This document shows positions 55,883 through 64,000 of a stretch of 64,000 bases of DNA, piece after piece. The translations under genes were made by a program, and so were the position numbers. A model generated the notes under the pieces. The model was not told the DNA's origin. It searched no databases and saw only the letters and a list, made by a program, of their open reading frames with translations. How positions within the stretch are numbered: position 1 is the first letter of the stretch; the number at the start of each line of letters is the position of its first letter. Source of the stretch: Brevibacillus laterosporus (GTDB lineage: Bacteria > Bacillota > Bacilli > Brevibacillales > Brevibacillaceae). The stretch lies in contig NZ_JAUKFY010000007.1 of assembly GCF_030489605.1 (NCBI RefSeq), positions 1 to 64,000 of the forward strand. Reading direction: 5' to 3'.

Positions 55883-57259
55883 TTATTGTAACTTCTGTAC
55901 ACGATCCCATTGACTAATTATATCGGTTACACGCACACCGAAGTTTTCGTCAATGACAACGACTTCACCTTTTGCGATCAGCTTGTTGTTGACTAATATA
56001 TCAACAGGCTCGCCCGCTAATTTGTCTAACTGAATAATAGAACCAGCAGACATCTCTAGTATATCGCGAATTAGTTTCTTTGTACGACCTAACTCAACAG
56101 TTACCTGAAGCGGAATATCCAATAGCAAACCTAGGTTCTGCTCATCTGACTGAGCGGCATTGTTCCCTTGGAATGGGGCAAATTGTGCTGGTTGAACATT
56201 CGCTGCCGCTACCTGTGAGTTAACCGCTCCCCCAGCCTGTTGAGGAGCCTGAGCATATGGCTGCGGATATGGCGGGTATGGATACGGATATGGAGCATAC
56301 CCTTGATTTGGCGGATAGCCATATGGTGCTGGTTGCGGCGGATATGGATGCGGTGGTTGTTGTTCATAACCACTCGGAGCCGCGCCCATAGGCATACCAG
56401 GTGTTTGTTCCATCACTGGTTGTTGAGGCGCTGATGCTGCTGCCATTGGTGCTTCTGCTGCAGGTGTTCCTTGCGGAGCTGCTGCTGGTTTTCCAAAATC
56501 CATGATAGCTTCATGCATGATAGAAGCTGTTGCTGATGTATCAACCATCTCCGGTCCTTCACTTCCCATCAAACGACTAATCATTTGTTTGGCAAAATCA
56601 ATTGGTAAAAGCTGCATAATGTTAGAATCAATTAGCTCTCCTTGATCTCCAACCTTAATCTGGAACGAAATCTTGACAAGCTCCTCACCGCTAGGCAAAC
56701 CTTCTTCTCCTTGCCCATTCTGTAAATCCATCATATCTATTCCAGGCGGAGAAATATTGACTAATTGATTAAAAATAGTCGACATCGAGGTTGCGGCTGA
56801 GCCCATCATTTGGTTCATCGCTTCCTGCACAGCACTCAAATGCATTTCTGATAGCTCAAGAGCGCTATTTCGACCATCGCCACCCATCATTAAATCTGCA
56901 ATGACAGAGGCATCTGCTACCTTGATAACAAGCATGTTGATTCCTTGGAAGCCATCTGTATATTCAACATGCACCGCAACATGAGGTCGCGGGAATTCAT
57001 CGACTAACTCACTTCTCTTCACGATGGAGACTGTTGGTGTCGTAATATCTACCTTTTGACTTAGCAGAGTAGATAATGCGGTTGCTGCACTGCCAAACGT
57101 AATATTGCCGATTTCACCTAAAGCATCTTGCTCAAAGGGAGAGAGATATTCATCAACATCAGGGATGCTGTTCTCCACTTGCGTTGGCTCCTCAGAGAGG
57201 TTATCGTTGGCTTTTAGCAAGGCATCAATCTCTTCTTGAGACAACATATCTCTACTCAT
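55883..57259 (-). CDS. fliY: Flagellar switch phosphatase FliY (CheC-FliN fusion)
   Basis: 458 aa. N-terminal CheY-P-binding peptide MLSQEEIDALL. The CheC-like phosphatase domain has two active helices (Glu49/Asn52 in ALGEIGNITFGSA, Glu146/Asn149 in AVQEAMNQMMGSA). A Pro/Tyr/Gln/Ala-rich linker covers about 255-365. The C-terminal FliN/SpoA domain is NLGLLLDIPLQVTVELGRTKKLIRDIL to the end. B. subtilis FliY is about 378 aa; the excess is the linker, which holds repeated PYPP-type units. It overlaps fliM by 8 nt. Confidence 0.96.
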   Translation of the reverse strand: MSRDMLSQEEIDALLKANDNLSEEPTQVENSIPDVDEYLSPFEQDALGEIGNITFGSAATALSTLLSQKVDITTPTVSIVKRSELVDEFPRPHVAVHVEYTDGFQGINMLVIKVADASVIADLMMGGDGRNSALELSEMHLSAVQEAMNQMMGSAATSMSTIFNQLVNISPPGIDMMDLQNGQGEEGLPSGEELVKISFQIKVGDQGELIDSNIMQLLPIDFAKQMISRLMGSEGPEMVDTSATASIMHEAIMDFGKPAAAPQGTPAAEAPMAAASAPQQPVMEQTPGMPMGAAPSGYEQQPPHPYPPQPAPYGYPPNQGYAPYPYPYPPYPQPYAQAPQQAGGAVNSQVAAANVQPAQFAPFQGNNAAQSDEQNLGLLLDIPLQVTVELGRTKKLIRDILEMSAGSIIQLDKLAGEPVDILVNNKLIAKGEVVVIDENFGVRVTDIISQWDRVQKLQ

Positions 57260-58247
57260 AGTTTTCCTCCCCCTCCTCTATCACTTCATCGATTTGTACA
57301 GCTACCTTACCTTTTAATGTACCTGGCTGCCCGTAGAATTTTAAGCAATCTCCTACTTTGATATGTAATCTGTTATCGATGGTTTGGTCCAATTGAATGA
57401 CATCACCTTGCGTTAATTGTAAAAATTCTCGTACGGTGATGGTGCTTGTTCCTAGTTCCGCACAAATCGGCAATTTAGCAGTTTTGACTTGATCTTCTAA
57501 AAGCTGTCTTTCTGCTTCATCTCGTTGTCGTCGCTGTGTTGAGAACCAATATTGCCCGGATAATTTTGGCATGATCGGTTCTAATACCACGTGCGGCAAG
57601 CAAAGATTAATCATGCCTGTCGTATCACCAATCTTGGTGCTAAAGGAAATAACAGCAACAATTTCATTAGGTGAAACAATCTGCATAAATTGCGGATTCA
57701 TTTCCAGAACTTCCAAATATGGATCTAATTCAATAATTTGTTTCCAAGCTTCGTGAAAACTATCTAGCGCCTTGCTGAAGACGCGTTCCATTACGGTCGT
57801 TTCAATCTCGGTCAATGCTCCCATTTTATCCGGGATCATTCCTTGACCGCCCAATAATCGATCCAGCATCGCATATGCGATATTTGGATTTACTTCCATT
57901 ACCATTCTACCTTCTAAAGGCGGTGCCTCAAAGATATTTAGGATGGTCATCTTCGGTATAGATCGGATAAATTCGTCGTAAGGCAACTGGTCAACAGAGG
58001 CGACATTAATTTGCACGAAGGTCCGAAGCTGCGCTGAAAAATAGGTAGTTAAGAGTCTGGCATAATTCTCGTGAATTCGCGTAAGTCCGCGGATCTGATC
58101 CTTAGAGAAGCGAAGCGCTCGCTTAAAATCATATACCTTGATTTTTTTCTCGGCATCTTCTTTTTTAAGTTCATTAGCATCCATTTCTCCAGAGGAAAGA
58201 GCAGCTAATAACGCGTCTATCTCACTTTGTGAAAGTACCTCGGCCAT
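57252..58247 (-). CDS. fliM: Flagellar motor switch protein FliM
   Basis: 331 aa. N-terminal CheY-binding motif LSQSEIDALLAAL, middle CheC-like domain without phosphatase residues (PKMTILNIFEAPPLEGRMVMEVNP). The C-terminal SpoA domain is ICAELGTSTITVREFLQLTQGDVIQLD. ATG at 58247 is spaced from AAGGAGGTGA; the frame opens three codons earlier at a GTG within the site. Confidence 0.96.
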   Translation of the reverse strand: MAEVLSQSEIDALLAALSSGEMDANELKKEDAEKKIKVYDFKRALRFSKDQIRGLTRIHENYARLLTTYFSAQLRTFVQINVASVDQLPYDEFIRSIPKMTILNIFEAPPLEGRMVMEVNPNIAYAMLDRLLGGQGMIPDKMGALTEIETTVMERVFSKALDSFHEAWKQIIELDPYLEVLEMNPQFMQIVSPNEIVAVISFSTKIGDTTGMINLCLPHVVLEPIMPKLSGQYWFSTQRRQRDEAERQLLEDQVKTAKLPICAELGTSTITVREFLQLTQGDVIQLDQTIDNRLHIKVGDCLKFYGQPGTLKGKVAVQIDEVIEEGEENYE

Positions 58248-58302
58248 GGCGGTCACCTCCTTTTGCGCTTTGTTTCATCCCACTCATCGTTTTTCTCATC
58301 TC

Positions 58303-58752
58303 TTATGTCTTTTTTAGGTTCGTTGTGCTAACAAGAATGATTCTACCATCTTGCATAATTGAATTCACATCATTTAGGACTTTGGCCTCAAGCTTGTTAA
58401 TGCCTTCCGTTCCTTTTAGATCCTCTGGAGTCAATCCAGCCAGACTTTTAATAATAACCTGCTTTACTTGCGGCAATCTTTTTTCTAGCTCAGCTTTGCC
58501 GTCTTTACCGTCTGCTGTAATGCTAAAGCGTACTACCACGAAGTTATTGGTTAAGAGGTTAGTGGTAATATCTTCGGTATCTACCGAGTATTCCTTCATT
58601 TCATCTGCATTTAACGCTTTTACTACCTCTGCTCCGTTCGTTTGTTTTGCCGGAGCAAACGTGTACATGTACATAAAGAATGCTGCCACACCTAACAGAG
58701 TGATAGCAATTAGAATAATAAGTGCCATATTTACTAATTTATTTTGAAACAT
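58303..58752 (-). CDS. fliL: Flagellar basal-body protein FliL
   Basis: 149 aa. One TM (about 8-30) and a periplasm-side stomatin-like domain (about 45-149) that supports stator function. The C-terminal ending QDGRIILVSTTNLKKT is typical of the family. GGGAGG precedes the ATG at 58752. Confidence 0.93.
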   Translation of the reverse strand: MFQNKLVNMALIILIAITLLGVAAFFMYMYTFAPAKQTNGAEVVKALNADEMKEYSVDTEDITTNLLTNNFVVVRFSITADGKDGKAELEKRLPQVKQVIIKSLAGLTPEDLKGTEGINKLEAKVLNDVNSIMQDGRIILVSTTNLKKT

Positions 58753-58767
58753 AGCGGCCTCCCGTTA

Positions 58768-58983
58768 TTAGCTAGATTCGCCTGGTTGCTCAAGCGTCTT
58801 TGCCAAATACGATTCCTGATAGAACTGCTTCATTTGAAGAATGATGTCTTCGACTGTCTCTTTGACCAGATACTTTTTGCCAGTGGTTAAGGTAATAATG
58901 GTATCTGGTGTTGCTTCTACTACTTCAATATGAACCGCATTTAAATAAAATGTGTTTCCGTTAAAACGGGTCAAGCGAATCAT
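58768..58983 (-). CDS. swrD: SwrD/FlbD family protein
   Basis: 71 aa, FlbD domain: MIRLTRFNGNTFYLNAVHIEVVEATPDTIITLTTGKKYLVKE. In B. subtilis the orthologue (YlzI/SwrD) raises flagellar torque and is needed for swarming; this is by homology. AGGAGTC-type site upstream. It lies between flgE and fliL as in B. subtilis. Confidence 0.93.
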   Translation of the reverse strand: MIRLTRFNGNTFYLNAVHIEVVEATPDTIITLTTGKKYLVKETVEDIILQMKQFYQESYLAKTLEQPGESS

Positions 58984-59079
58984 CGAACGACTCCTTTCAA
59001 AGGTGGCAGAGGAGGAGTTATTCCTCCTCTTGCCTTATCGTTGTGATGCGGATGGTTACTTCTTACTACTAGCTGTTAC

Positions 59080-59877
59080 CTAGCGTTTTAGGTTAATCAG
59101 CTCTTCCAAAACGGTGTCGGAAGTGGTGATAATACGGGAATTCGCTTGGAAACCACGCTGTGCAACAATCATTTCAGTGAACTCTTCGCTTAGGTCTACG
59201 TTGGACATTTCAAGTTGACCTGAGAGAATTTTAGAGTTAGCTCCTGTTGGAGTAGTAGTTTCCATTTCAATGTTCCCTGATGCTACTGTAGTTTTAAATA
59301 GGGAACCGCCCACTTTTTCTAATCCCCCTGGATTTGGGACTGTAACCATACCTATTGTAGCAGCTGTTTGTACTTGTTGATCGTTCCCAACAGTAGTGAT
59401 TACCCCATCAGAACCAATTGAATAAGACACTACATTATCTCTCTCAATCTGAACAGGTTGTCCAGTCTCATCTAGTAGCTTCATTCCTTGTGGGTTAACA
59501 AGAAATCCCTCAACATCACGCTCAAAGTTACCGGCACGAGTCAGATATTTATTCTCTCCATCCGAAACCACGAAGAATCCATCACCTTCAATAGATAAAT
59601 CAGATGTCAAATTCGTGGTCATTGGGCTACCAACAGAGTGAACGACGTTAATGGCAGCAACTGTGGTTCCCAAACCTATTTGCTTTGGATTAACACTACC
59701 GCGTGTTTCAGATGGTCCTGATTCACTACCAACCTTTTGGCTTAAAATATCCTGGAACATGACACGGCTCTTTTTAAAACCAACCGTATTCACGTTAGCA
59801 ATATTATTACCAATTACATCTAATTTTGTTTGAAAACCCTTCATGCCGGATACACCGGAATACATCGAACGAATCAT
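59080..59877 (-). CDS. flgE: Flagellar hook protein FlgE
   Basis: A 265-aa rod-hook family protein. N-terminal MIRSMYSGVSGMKGFQTKLDVIGNNIANVNTVGFKKSR and C-terminal LEMSNVDLSEEFTEMIVAQRGFQANSRIITTSDTVLEELINLKR are the coiled-coil ends. The middle is a FlgE/FlgG-like domain (DLSIEGDGFFVV). It is often annotated FlgG by similarity. In B. subtilis the gene at this place and of this size (about 264 aa) is the hook gene flgE. ATG at 59877 lies one codon after a TTG and has GGGAGG upstream. The hook-cap gene flgD, normally just upstream, is absent. Confidence 0.9.
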   Translation of the reverse strand: MIRSMYSGVSGMKGFQTKLDVIGNNIANVNTVGFKKSRVMFQDILSQKVGSESGPSETRGSVNPKQIGLGTTVAAINVVHSVGSPMTTNLTSDLSIEGDGFFVVSDGENKYLTRAGNFERDVEGFLVNPQGMKLLDETGQPVQIERDNVVSYSIGSDGVITTVGNDQQVQTAATIGMVTVPNPGGLEKVGGSLFKTTVASGNIEMETTTPTGANSKILSGQLEMSNVDLSEEFTEMIVAQRGFQANSRIITTSDTVLEELINLKR

Positions 59878-59902
59878 CAATAAACCTCCCTTTTTAAAGT
59901 AT

Positions 59903-59956
59903 GGATTACCTCAGTCATTTGGTAATCCGCGGGCTTCCTACATGAGGGCCGGCCCT
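59903..59956. other. Palindrome and hairpin between TIGR02530 gene and flgE
   Basis: A perfect 12-bp palindrome AGGGCCGGCCCT (59945-59956) begins 3 nt past the stop of the TIGR02530 gene. Next is a hairpin GGATTACC/GGTAATCC with a 10-nt loop (59903-59928). It lacks a real T-run, so full termination inside the operon is unlikely; RNA processing or attenuation is possible. Confidence 0.6.
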
Positions 59957-59958
59957 GT

Positions 59959-60363
59959 TTATACAAAGACTGCACTGTCAATATTGGTAAATACATTTTC
60001 CTTCATTCGGCTTTCATCCATAGCCGTAATTACCTTTTGATTCGAGATGCTCACGACATAGGCGACATTATCCATTAAGATTAGGGACTCTCGTGCTCCT
60101 TTGTCCCTCGCCTTTTGAAACCCACTCTCCAACCGCTGCATATCTTCTGGTTGCAGCTCAATACCACTCTCACGCATCCTTTGTACCGCATGCTGGCTAA
60201 AGGAGAGGGCTTTTGGAGAGGAGCTCTGACTCTTGTGGGTCGTTAAGGAATCAGAAAGCCATTGATCAAATGGCTTAGTCGCTGGTTGCGAAGCTCCCGT
60301 CTTCTTAGGAGTGGAGAGCCGCGAAGGATAATAGGTGCTTCCTACACGTATATGATGGTTCAA
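59959..60363 (-). CDS. TIGR02530 family flagellar operon protein
   Basis: 134 aa. A Ser/Thr/Lys-rich N-terminus is followed by the family core FSQHAVQRMRESGIELQPEDMQRLESGFQKARDKGARESLILMDNVAYVVSI and DESRMKENVFTNIDSAVFV. The family is restricted to Gram-positive flagellar operons and its function is not established. TTG at 60363 with GGAGGGAT upstream; no ATG fits. It lies 25 nt after fliK, where flgD is found in other Bacilli. Confidence 0.9.
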   Translation of the reverse strand: MNHHIRVGSTYYPSRLSTPKKTGASQPATKPFDQWLSDSLTTHKSQSSSPKALSFSQHAVQRMRESGIELQPEDMQRLESGFQKARDKGARESLILMDNVAYVVSISNQKVITAMDESRMKENVFTNIDSAVFV

Positions 60364-60388
60364 AGCTATCCCTCCATCCTTATACCCT

Positions 60389-61723
60389 TTATGCGTTCAG
60401 GTTTACGCGAGATGCTCCCAGTCTTTTACTGCTTTCACGCTCGCCATCGAGAACACTGTCAAAGGAAGCCTCTGATTGCTCGCTCTGTGCACCTTGATCC
60501 TGCGATTGCTCACGAGCCTGCTGACCACCATTTCCCTTGTCCTGATCAAATGAGAATGTGGAATTATTGTTTTGTTGGCTTACTTCCAGCTTATCCACTT
60601 GTATCCCCTGCTGGGCAAAAGCGGTTCTAAGCTGAGCCATTTGTTGATCCAGCATGTCTTTGCCATGTTTGGATTCAGCAATAAAGTGAGCGGTAATCAC
60701 ACCGTTGTGTGAGCTAATACGCACATCAACTTTACCTAGCTCCTGTGGATAAAGGATTAGCTTTGCTTCCGTTACCCCTTGGAGTGTTCCTACTTTTAGC
60801 TGACGGACAAATACATCCGTAACCTGCTGTGGCATCTGTTCTGCTCGAACAGGGAAGCTTCTCATTTCCGGTGTTGTAGCTGATTGCTTTTGTACCGGAG
60901 TAGCTGAAATGCTCTCCACGTGAAGTTGAGCGGTCGCATCTGCGTCTCCATCAACTGTCTCTTGGTTCACAGCTACTGGTGTGATTGCTTCCTGCATGGT
61001 GGCTTGGAACGATTTCACCTGAATACCCGCTTCCTGGCCATATTGGCTCAGTGCATGATGAACACGAACGGGTTGCATCTGAGTAGGGATTTGGTTGGAA
61101 ACCTCTACTCGATTAGCTGTAGCAGGCATCGACTGTTTTTTCAATTGAGGAGTAACCAATACGGATTGTTGCTCTTCTAAAGCCCCATCCTTTTGTAAGG
61201 AAATCCCCATTTGTCCCAGCGTTTTTTGCACGGTTTCAAGCAATTTTTGATAATCTCCCTTTGCTTGATCAGGAGTCATCGCCGGCAGCTTCTGCAACAA
61301 ATCAGTTAATTTGTTAGCATCCTCTGAAGACATTCCTTGTGCTGTTAATGCTTGAAGTAAGGTTTGTTTTCCTTCATTCGTTGTAAGTGTGATGATTGGA
61401 AGCTTGCCGTCAGCAGCTTCCTCAGCTTGTCCATCCCCTACACTGATTTGCTGTTCCTGTGGCAAGAGCATCTGTTGATTGGCTCCCAGCAACTGCTGAA
61501 GCATCGCCATCAGATCCTCCAAAGCACTTGCATCTTCTTCAGAAAGACCAGGAAACTCCACTTCAGGCATGTTGGTAAAGGCTCCAACCGCTAAGCCTAA
61601 TTGCAAAGAAAAAATTCCTTGCTCCTGGCCGGCTGCAGAAGCTTGTCCTCCATTTGATACTAGAGTCGCTCCTGCAGTACCAGTTCCCATAGGCATCACA
61701 GCTTGCATGTTTCCAATATTCAT
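60389..61723 (-). CDS. fliK: Flagellar hook-length control protein FliK
   Basis: 444 aa. Gln/Ala/Met-rich, low-similarity N-terminal ruler region (1-300). The C-terminal Flg_hook domain (about 315-400) reads LKVGTLQGVTEAKLILYPQELGKVDVRISSHNGVITAHFIAES. A Gln/Ser-rich tail follows. Secreted ruler that triggers the FlhB switch. TAGGAGGTGAT precedes the ATG at 61723. B. subtilis FliK is about 487 aa. Confidence 0.93.
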   Translation of the reverse strand: MNIGNMQAVMPMGTGTAGATLVSNGGQASAAGQEQGIFSLQLGLAVGAFTNMPEVEFPGLSEEDASALEDLMAMLQQLLGANQQMLLPQEQQISVGDGQAEEAADGKLPIITLTTNEGKQTLLQALTAQGMSSEDANKLTDLLQKLPAMTPDQAKGDYQKLLETVQKTLGQMGISLQKDGALEEQQSVLVTPQLKKQSMPATANRVEVSNQIPTQMQPVRVHHALSQYGQEAGIQVKSFQATMQEAITPVAVNQETVDGDADATAQLHVESISATPVQKQSATTPEMRSFPVRAEQMPQQVTDVFVRQLKVGTLQGVTEAKLILYPQELGKVDVRISSHNGVITAHFIAESKHGKDMLDQQMAQLRTAFAQQGIQVDKLEVSQQNNNSTFSFDQDKGNGGQQAREQSQDQGAQSEQSEASFDSVLDGERESSKRLGASRVNLNA

Positions 61724-61779
61724 CTAATCACCTCCTATATAATTTCGTTGCTATGTAAACGATGAAGAACATTTGTACT

Positions 61780-62682
61780 TCATCGAGGCAACGCATTCGT
61801 CAAGCGCGCTGCTAATTCGGGGTTTGTCTTGCTAATTTCACTTAGAAACTCGCCCCGTTTATTGTCAGATACTTGTCCCAGTACGCTTAAAGCACGTTCT
61901 GAATTAATTTTATACAGTGAGATGATAATTTTAGATGCATCTCCTGCATTCATAGATTCAAAGCTTTTCATTAACTTCTCTGCATCTATTTTGCTTGATT
62001 CCCTAGTTTCACTTAAGGCTTTCGTTAAAATTTGGACCCGCTGTTGTAAGGCTGCTATGTCATCATCCTTGGAAATTTGATTATCCTTTAGCAGGATAGA
62101 AATGTCTGCGGCCTTTTTTGGGTCCATCTTTGCCAGTAGCTGAGCCTGTTCGTCTGTCTTCATCTTGGAAAGAACAACAACGGCTTCCTCCTTGCTAAGA
62201 TTACTTACTATCGCGGCTGCATTTTTAGCCGACATAGAGCTGTATATCTTCGCTAAATCCTGAAACTGTTTTTGTCTTTCTTCCTCTTCTACGCGCTTTT
62301 CTTCAGTTGCTTTTTGTAAATTGGCAATTTGTTTTTGCAAAGCTGCAATCGTGCTATCTTTTTGACTTACCTCTTTTTGCAATTGATCAGCAACCTGTTT
62401 GCTTTTAGCTGCATCCTCATTTACCTGAGCTTTTTTTGCTTCTGTTTTGCTATCTTCTTTGCTACCTTCTACCGTTTGGCTAGTTGGTGTATCGTCTGGT
62501 ATCAGCTTTTCTACATATGGAATGTTATTTAGCCAATCTTTTACGCTTCCCACGACATCGTAGCCAAGGAGGCTTGCCAAGATTCCAGCTAACAAACTAG
62601 CAAATAAGGCAGGAATTACAATGATGTATAAGAGCCACTCTAGCCTGTTATACTCGCGTTCCTCCTGGATTTCCTCTTCCAT
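61780..62682 (-). CDS. ylxF: MotE/YlxF-like flagellar operon protein
   Basis: 300 aa. Short charged N-terminus, one TM (about 18-40, LLYIIVIPALFASLLAGILASLLG), and a coiled coil (about 95-150). An MgtE_N-like helical domain follows (IYSSMSAKNAAAIVSNLSKEEAVVVLSKMKTDEQAQLLAKMDPKKAADI). In Rhizobium MotE is a chaperone of MotC; B. subtilis YlxF at this place has no proven role. ATG at 62682 has AAAGGAGG upstream, directly after the fliJ stop. Confidence 0.88.
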   Translation of the reverse strand: MEEEIQEEREYNRLEWLLYIIVIPALFASLLAGILASLLGYDVVGSVKDWLNNIPYVEKLIPDDTPTSQTVEGSKEDSKTEAKKAQVNEDAAKSKQVADQLQKEVSQKDSTIAALQKQIANLQKATEEKRVEEEERQKQFQDLAKIYSSMSAKNAAAIVSNLSKEEAVVVLSKMKTDEQAQLLAKMDPKKAADISILLKDNQISKDDDIAALQQRVQILTKALSETRESSKIDAEKLMKSFESMNAGDASKIIISLYKINSERALSVLGQVSDNKRGEFLSEISKTNPELAARLTNALPR

Positions 62683-62696
62683 GAAGACGCCTCCTT

Positions 62697-63149
62697 TCAC
62701 ACCTGCTTCAATTGTCGGAGGAATCGATTTGTGCCGATCTCATCCATTTCTTTTTGTTCTACTTGATTTTGCCATTCGATATACTTGGTTTGAGCTTTAT
62801 CACGCAGAGTTGACCACAGCTTGGATTCTTGCAAATGGTAGTGCAATTTCTCCTTGCAGCGCTCAATTTCCTTATCACAACCAATAATGCGGCGTTTTTG
62901 CGTCGCAATCTGGCGGTCAACTACCTGCTGAAATCTCGTTACGGCTAATAAGTCAGATGCGCTGCATGCAGAATGTTGCATATCCACAAGCGAATCGGAC
63001 ATCGTATTTCGCTTATCAACAAGTCGATATAGCTTTTGCTCTTCTTGTTGTTTTTGTTGTACCGATCGACCAAATGCCCATTGTGCTTGTTCTGTTTCTT
63101 TTTCCTTTAAATCAAGTACTTTTTGCATATGGAAGCGAAAAGGCTTCAC
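62697..63149 (-). CDS. fliJ: Flagellar export protein FliJ
   Basis: 150 aa, almost wholly coiled coil. N-terminal FRFHMQKVLDLKEKETEQAQWAFG and C-terminal WNQ-type IEWQNQVEQKEMDEIGTNRF fit FliJ. It is the central stalk of the export ATPase complex and links FliI to FlhA. GTG at 63149 follows the fliI stop by 1 nt, with GGGAGTGTG as the likely ribosome-binding site. Confidence 0.92.
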   Translation of the reverse strand: MKPFRFHMQKVLDLKEKETEQAQWAFGRSVQQKQQEEQKLYRLVDKRNTMSDSLVDMQHSACSASDLLAVTRFQQVVDRQIATQKRRIIGCDKEIERCKEKLHYHLQESKLWSTLRDKAQTKYIEWQNQVEQKEMDEIGTNRFLRQLKQV

Positions 63150-63150
63150 G

Positions 63151-64000
63151 TTACATCACACTCCCAAAATGAGCGGTTAATGCTTGCAGAGTCGTATCAA
63201 AATCGGAGGGTTCGTTAACACCCTGTGCCGTAAATGCTCGAATCGTCTCTCTATGACGAATAGCGGCATCAATTTCCCGGTTCGTTCCCATCTTGTACGC
63301 TCCAATATTGATTAGATCCTCTGCCTCTTTATATGTAGCCATGTGTCGTTTTAATTCCTGAGCTGCTTGTAAGTGCTGTGGAGTGCAAATCTCACTCATT
63401 ACCCGACTCACGCTTTGCAAAATATCAATCGCAGGAAAATGCCCTCGTTGGGCAATTTTGCGATCCAATACAATATGACCATCTAATATCCCCCGTACAG
63501 CGTCGGCTATCGGATCATTCATATCATCAGAGTCAACCAATACGGTATACAAAGCAGTAATGCTGCCTTTGTCTGATGTACCTGAGCGTTCCAGCAGCTT
63601 AGGCAACATAGCAAATACAGACGGGGTATATCCGCGTGTAGCTGGCGGTTCACCAATGGCGAGACCAATTTCACGCTGGGCCATAGCAAAACGTGTCACA
63701 GAATCCATCATTAACATCACGTTAAGCCCACGATCTCTAAAATATTCAGCAATCGCAGTAGCAATCATCGCACCTTTAATACGAATCATTGCTGGTTGAT
63801 CTGATGTAGCAACTACAACAACAGACCGTTTTAATCCCTCTTCGCCTAAATCTCGCTCGATAAAATCTCGTACTTCACGTCCACGCTCTCCGATAAGAGC
63901 AATAACATTAATGTCAGCAGTCGTATTGCGAGCAATCATGCTCATCAAAGTACTTTTTCCTACCCCAGAGCCGGCAAAGATACCTACACGCTGACCTTTT
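63151..64000 (-). CDS. fliI: Flagellum-specific export ATPase FliI (C-terminal part)
   Basis: The frame stays open from the stop at 63151 to the window edge, so the N-terminus lies outside. Visible are Walker A GSGVGKST, NVIALIGERGREVRDF, VMLMMDSVTRFAMAQREIGLAIGEPPATRGYTPSVFAMLP (Walker B and the FliI-type PATRGY) and the C-terminal helical part. About 283 of some 438 residues are present. It energises export with FliJ and FliH. F1-ATPase beta fold, closest to FliI by context. Confidence 0.96.
   Translation of the reverse strand, partial: KGQRVGIFAGSGVGKSTLMSMIARNTTADINVIALIGERGREVRDFIERDLGEEGLKRSVVVVATSDQPAMIRIKGAMIATAIAEYFRDRGLNVMLMMDSVTRFAMAQREIGLAIGEPPATRGYTPSVFAMLPKLLERSGTSDKGSITALYTVLVDSDDMNDPIADAVRGILDGHIVLDRKIAQRGHFPAIDILQSVSRVMSEICTPQHLQAAQELKRHMATYKEAEDLINIGAYKMGTNREIDAAIRHRETIRAFTAQGVNEPSDFDTTLQALTAHFGSVM

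Noticed and set aside
56225-56390. Repeated Pro/Tyr codons as a DNA repeat or CRISPR-like array
   Set aside because: The repetition is the FliY linker in frame; there are no unique spacers or equal-length repeats.

Overview
The window is a 64 kb stretch of a low-to-moderate GC Firmicute chromosome. Every recognisable gene lies on the minus strand, so the genes read from the right edge of the window to the left. Gene content and order follow the Bacillus subtilis region from fliI through the fla/che operon, rpsB-tsf-pyrH-frr-uppS, polC, nusA-infB, pnp and dpaA-dapA to rnjB. Spore genes (dpaA, dpaB), dual lipid and cell-wall functions (uppS, cdsA, dxr, rseP) and FliY/CheC/CheD-type chemotaxis indicate an endospore-forming, peritrichously flagellated Bacillales member. 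My inference is Paenibacillaceae, most likely Brevibacillus (dut next to mlpA, TIGR02530 protein before the hook gene, DUF342/FapA after sigD). I could not test this by search.

Layout in transcription order (right to left). 64000-58.7 kb holds export ATPase, FliJ, a MotE/YlxF-like protein, FliK, a TIGR02530 protein, hook protein FlgE, SwrD and FliL. No flgD is present where the hook-cap gene is expected. 58.3-49.8 kb holds the switch (FliM, FliY), CheY and the export gate (FliO, P, Q, R, FlhB, FlhA). 49.8-41.2 kb holds FlhF, FlhG, CheB, CheA, CheW, CheC, CheD, a two-TM protein of unknown function and SigD. 41.2-38.1 kb holds FapA and three small coiled-coil or low-complexity proteins, one of them SwrB-like. 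These genes are tightly packed, with many overlaps of 1-14 nt, and look like one very long operon.

37.9-27.5 kb is the translation and envelope block: rpsB and tsf (own promoter, terminators after each), pyrH, frr, uppS, cdsA, dxr, rseP, ispG and proS, then a strong terminator and polC (27.3-23.0 kb). Between polC and rimP lies the only clearly decayed gene, an EmrE-type (DMT superfamily) transporter with several frameshifts. 21.8-13.4 kb is the rimP-nusA-ylxR-ylxQ-infB-ylxP-rbfA-nrnA-truB-ribF operon. It is preceded by a promoter and a terminator-like hairpin that resembles NusA autoregulation. 13.4-7.3 kb holds rpsO (structured leader), pnp, a YlxY-type deacetylase homologue with a degenerate active site, the M16 peptidase mlpA, dut and ymxH. 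7.1-0.25 kb holds dpaA-dpaB-asd-dapG-dapA (dipicolinate and diaminopimelate/lysine supply) and rnjB, closed by a textbook terminator. The first 132 nt hold the N-terminus of a probable exported protein cut by the window edge.

No rRNA, tRNA, insertion sequence, prophage or CRISPR array was seen. The window is almost entirely conserved core genome. The best leads are regulatory (nusA leader, rpsO leader, interlocked inverted repeats after polC), the missing flgD, the decayed transporter, and the small unknown proteins around sigD and swrB.
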